DNA of 6,627 nucleotides, taken from NCBI GenBank assembly GCA_022777455.1, contig JALFGI010000258.1:1-6627 (forward strand), written 5' to 3'. The notes under the pieces are model-generated. The model was not told the DNA's origin. It searched no databases and saw only the letters and a program-made list of their open reading frames with translations. Shown piece by piece: positions 5,869 to 6,627 of the stretch. The stretch comes from Clostridiales bacterium (lineage in GTDB: Bacteria; Bacillota_A; Clostridia; Oscillospirales; Oscillospiraceae). Position numbers and translations under genes: made by a program. Position 1 is the stretch's first letter. Each line of letters starts with the position of its first letter.

Positions 5869-6036
5869 TAAGGCAACACCGCACAATGGGAGCTGCGGGC
5901 TTCGGCGGAAGATTTTGACCCGATCGTGCAGTATGAAAAATGGGAAATACATCCAGTATTCCCGCATTTTCCATACTTTCGCTCGGGTCAAAATCTTCCG
6001 CCGAATCTCCTTGCCCCATTATGCGGTGTTGCCCTA
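5869..6036 (-). repeat. 168-bp palindromic MITE-like element, copy 2 (inverted relative to copy 1)
   Basis: Same length as copy 1 and the same TA ends. TAAGGCAACACCGCA at 5869-5883 is the inverted repeat of TGCGGTGTTGCCCTA at 6022-6036 with one mismatch. An inner 23-bp perfect inverted repeat (5901-5923 with 5983-6005, containing GGCGGAAGATTTTGACCCG) makes this the better-preserved hairpin. The central stem is AGTATG (5930-5935) with CATACT (5972-5977). It lies just after the operon terminator, between convergent units. It has no transposase and so presumably moved with help from one supplied elsewhere. Confidence 0.88.
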
Positions 6037-6117
6037 AAATCTTGACTTTTCATAATCAAAGGGAACGCTTGTGCCAACAACCACATCCTCAATTCTGTCG
6101 ATGATCAGCCAATCGCC
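6034..6117 (-). pseudogene. Short coding-like tail ending at the repeat boundary
   Basis: The minus-strand frame reads GDWLIIDRIEDVVVGT, then SVPFDYEKSRF and a TAG whose first two bases are the TA at the end of the 168-bp element. Codon choice and composition look like a genuine protein C-terminus. The family is not recognised, and no start codon or ribosome binding site belongs to it. It lies in a different frame just after the acetyltransferase remnant, so it is probably the end of another decayed gene. The short length limits confidence. Confidence 0.3.
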
Positions 6118-6128
6118 TGAACCGGGAT

Positions 6129-6545
6129 TTATCGCACCAGATGGATCAGGTACTCCGTTGTTCCCTCTTCATAGATTTTTTCATTGGTGCATCGGAACCC
6201 CAGCTTTCTGTAAAAGCGCAGGGCGTTTTCATTTTTTCCAGTGCCCAGAGATTATCTGCATTCAATTCCTTCCCCCTGGAAAAAGGTATCCACATACAGT
6301 TTCTTTATTTCTCTGTCCGCAACGCAGAGAAAGCCTTTGATCACCTGATCCTCGTAAACATAGCAATGCTCCATGAATTCGGAATCCCGCAAAAACTGCT
6401 CCGTCACATTGGCAACGGTATATTCGGAAAAGGAATACACAATGTCCCGGAAGATCGGATAATAATTCTTTCTGTTGTTGAACACAATGATTTCCGCCAG
6501 CCGCCCCGCGTCGTTCTTCGCTGCTTTTCTGATATTTTTCTCCAT
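6129..6545 (-). pseudogene. Broken GNAT-family N-acetyltransferase
   Basis: The start is the ATG at 6543-6545, with AGGTGA just upstream. The first frame gives 97 residues (MEKNIRKAAKNDAGRLAEII to LYVDTFFQGEGIECR) and stops at 6252-6254. It contains the first part of GNAT motif A (KKLYVDTFFQGEG, normally QGxGxG/A). The remaining GNAT C-terminus is present in other frames: NADNLWALEK (about 6233-6262), then NENALRFYRKLGF and TTEYLIHLVR to the TAA at 6129-6131. Two lesions explain this: a small non-triplet deletion after QGEGI, removing most of the acetyl-CoA binding helix, and the loss of one A in the run at 6232-6237. Intact members of the family acetylate amines with acetyl-CoA; this copy should be inactive. 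It follows an upstream gene by 13 bases, suggesting a former operon. Confidence 0.8.
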
Positions 6546-6558
6546 CTTTTCACCTGAT

Positions 6559-6627
6559 TCAGCCATTCTTGTTTCTCTTGTGAAACCCTGAATGGTCGAT
6601 ATCTGTGATGCCGACCTCACGCATAAT
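6559..6627 (-). CDS. C-terminal end of an unidentified protein (runs off the right edge)
   Basis: The minus-strand frame is open from the window edge to a TGA at 6559-6561, giving 22 residues including MREVGITDIDHSGFHKRNKN. It ends 13 bases before the acetyltransferase start, a typical operon spacing, which is the main support. It is too short for identification. It could also be the leader of the acetyltransferase transcript rather than a gene end. Confidence 0.35.
   Translation of the reverse strand: MMREVGITDIDHSGFHKRNKNG

Overview
The window looks like chromosome from an anaerobic gut member of the Firmicutes (class Clostridia, probably Oscillospiraceae/Ruminococcaceae-like). That is an inference from strong AGGAGG-type ribosome binding sites, sigma-A-like promoters, U-rich hairpin terminators, the gene content (citrate lyase accessory genes, a DUF2961/GH172 gene) and moderate GC. 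No marker gene fixes the taxon.

Layout. (1) Positions 1-357, minus strand: the N-terminus and promoter of a DUF2961 (GH172-type) gene that runs off the left edge. (2) 373-540: a 168-bp palindromic, transposase-less element flanked by TA. (3) 541-960: AT-rich DNA holding a minus-strand orphan ORF that ends at a good terminator hairpin. (4) 928-1475, plus strand: a possible promoter, an unrecognised 121-aa protein and a strong hairpin. (5) 1476-1769: a mosaic stretch with no recognisable gene. (6) 1770-2387, minus strand: an internal fragment of citF (citrate lyase alpha subunit), cut at both ends. (7) 2393-5725, plus strand: a tight operon of a LysR-type regulator, a CitX-CitG fusion and CitC, closed by a classic terminator at 5788-5830. 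(8) 5869-6036: a second copy of the 168-bp element in opposite orientation. (9) 6034-6627, minus strand: a short coding-like tail, a broken GNAT acetyltransferase gene and the last codons of another gene.

How the genes fit together. CitG makes the triphosphoribosyl-dephospho-CoA precursor, CitX attaches it to the acyl carrier subunit CitD, and CitC acetylates the holo-subunit to switch citrate lyase on. The LysR-type protein is the likely local regulator. The enzyme's structural genes should lie nearby, but only a mid-section of citF remains, divergent from lysR. The simplest reading is that a divergent citDEF / lysR-citXG-citC locus lost its structural half, leaving the maturation and activation cassette. 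Whether intact citDEF exists elsewhere in the genome cannot be seen here.

The most striking non-coding signal is the pair of palindromic elements. They are about 82% identical by hand count and equal in length. Several differences between them fall on both sides of the same stem base pair, so the hairpin is preserved although the sequence differs.
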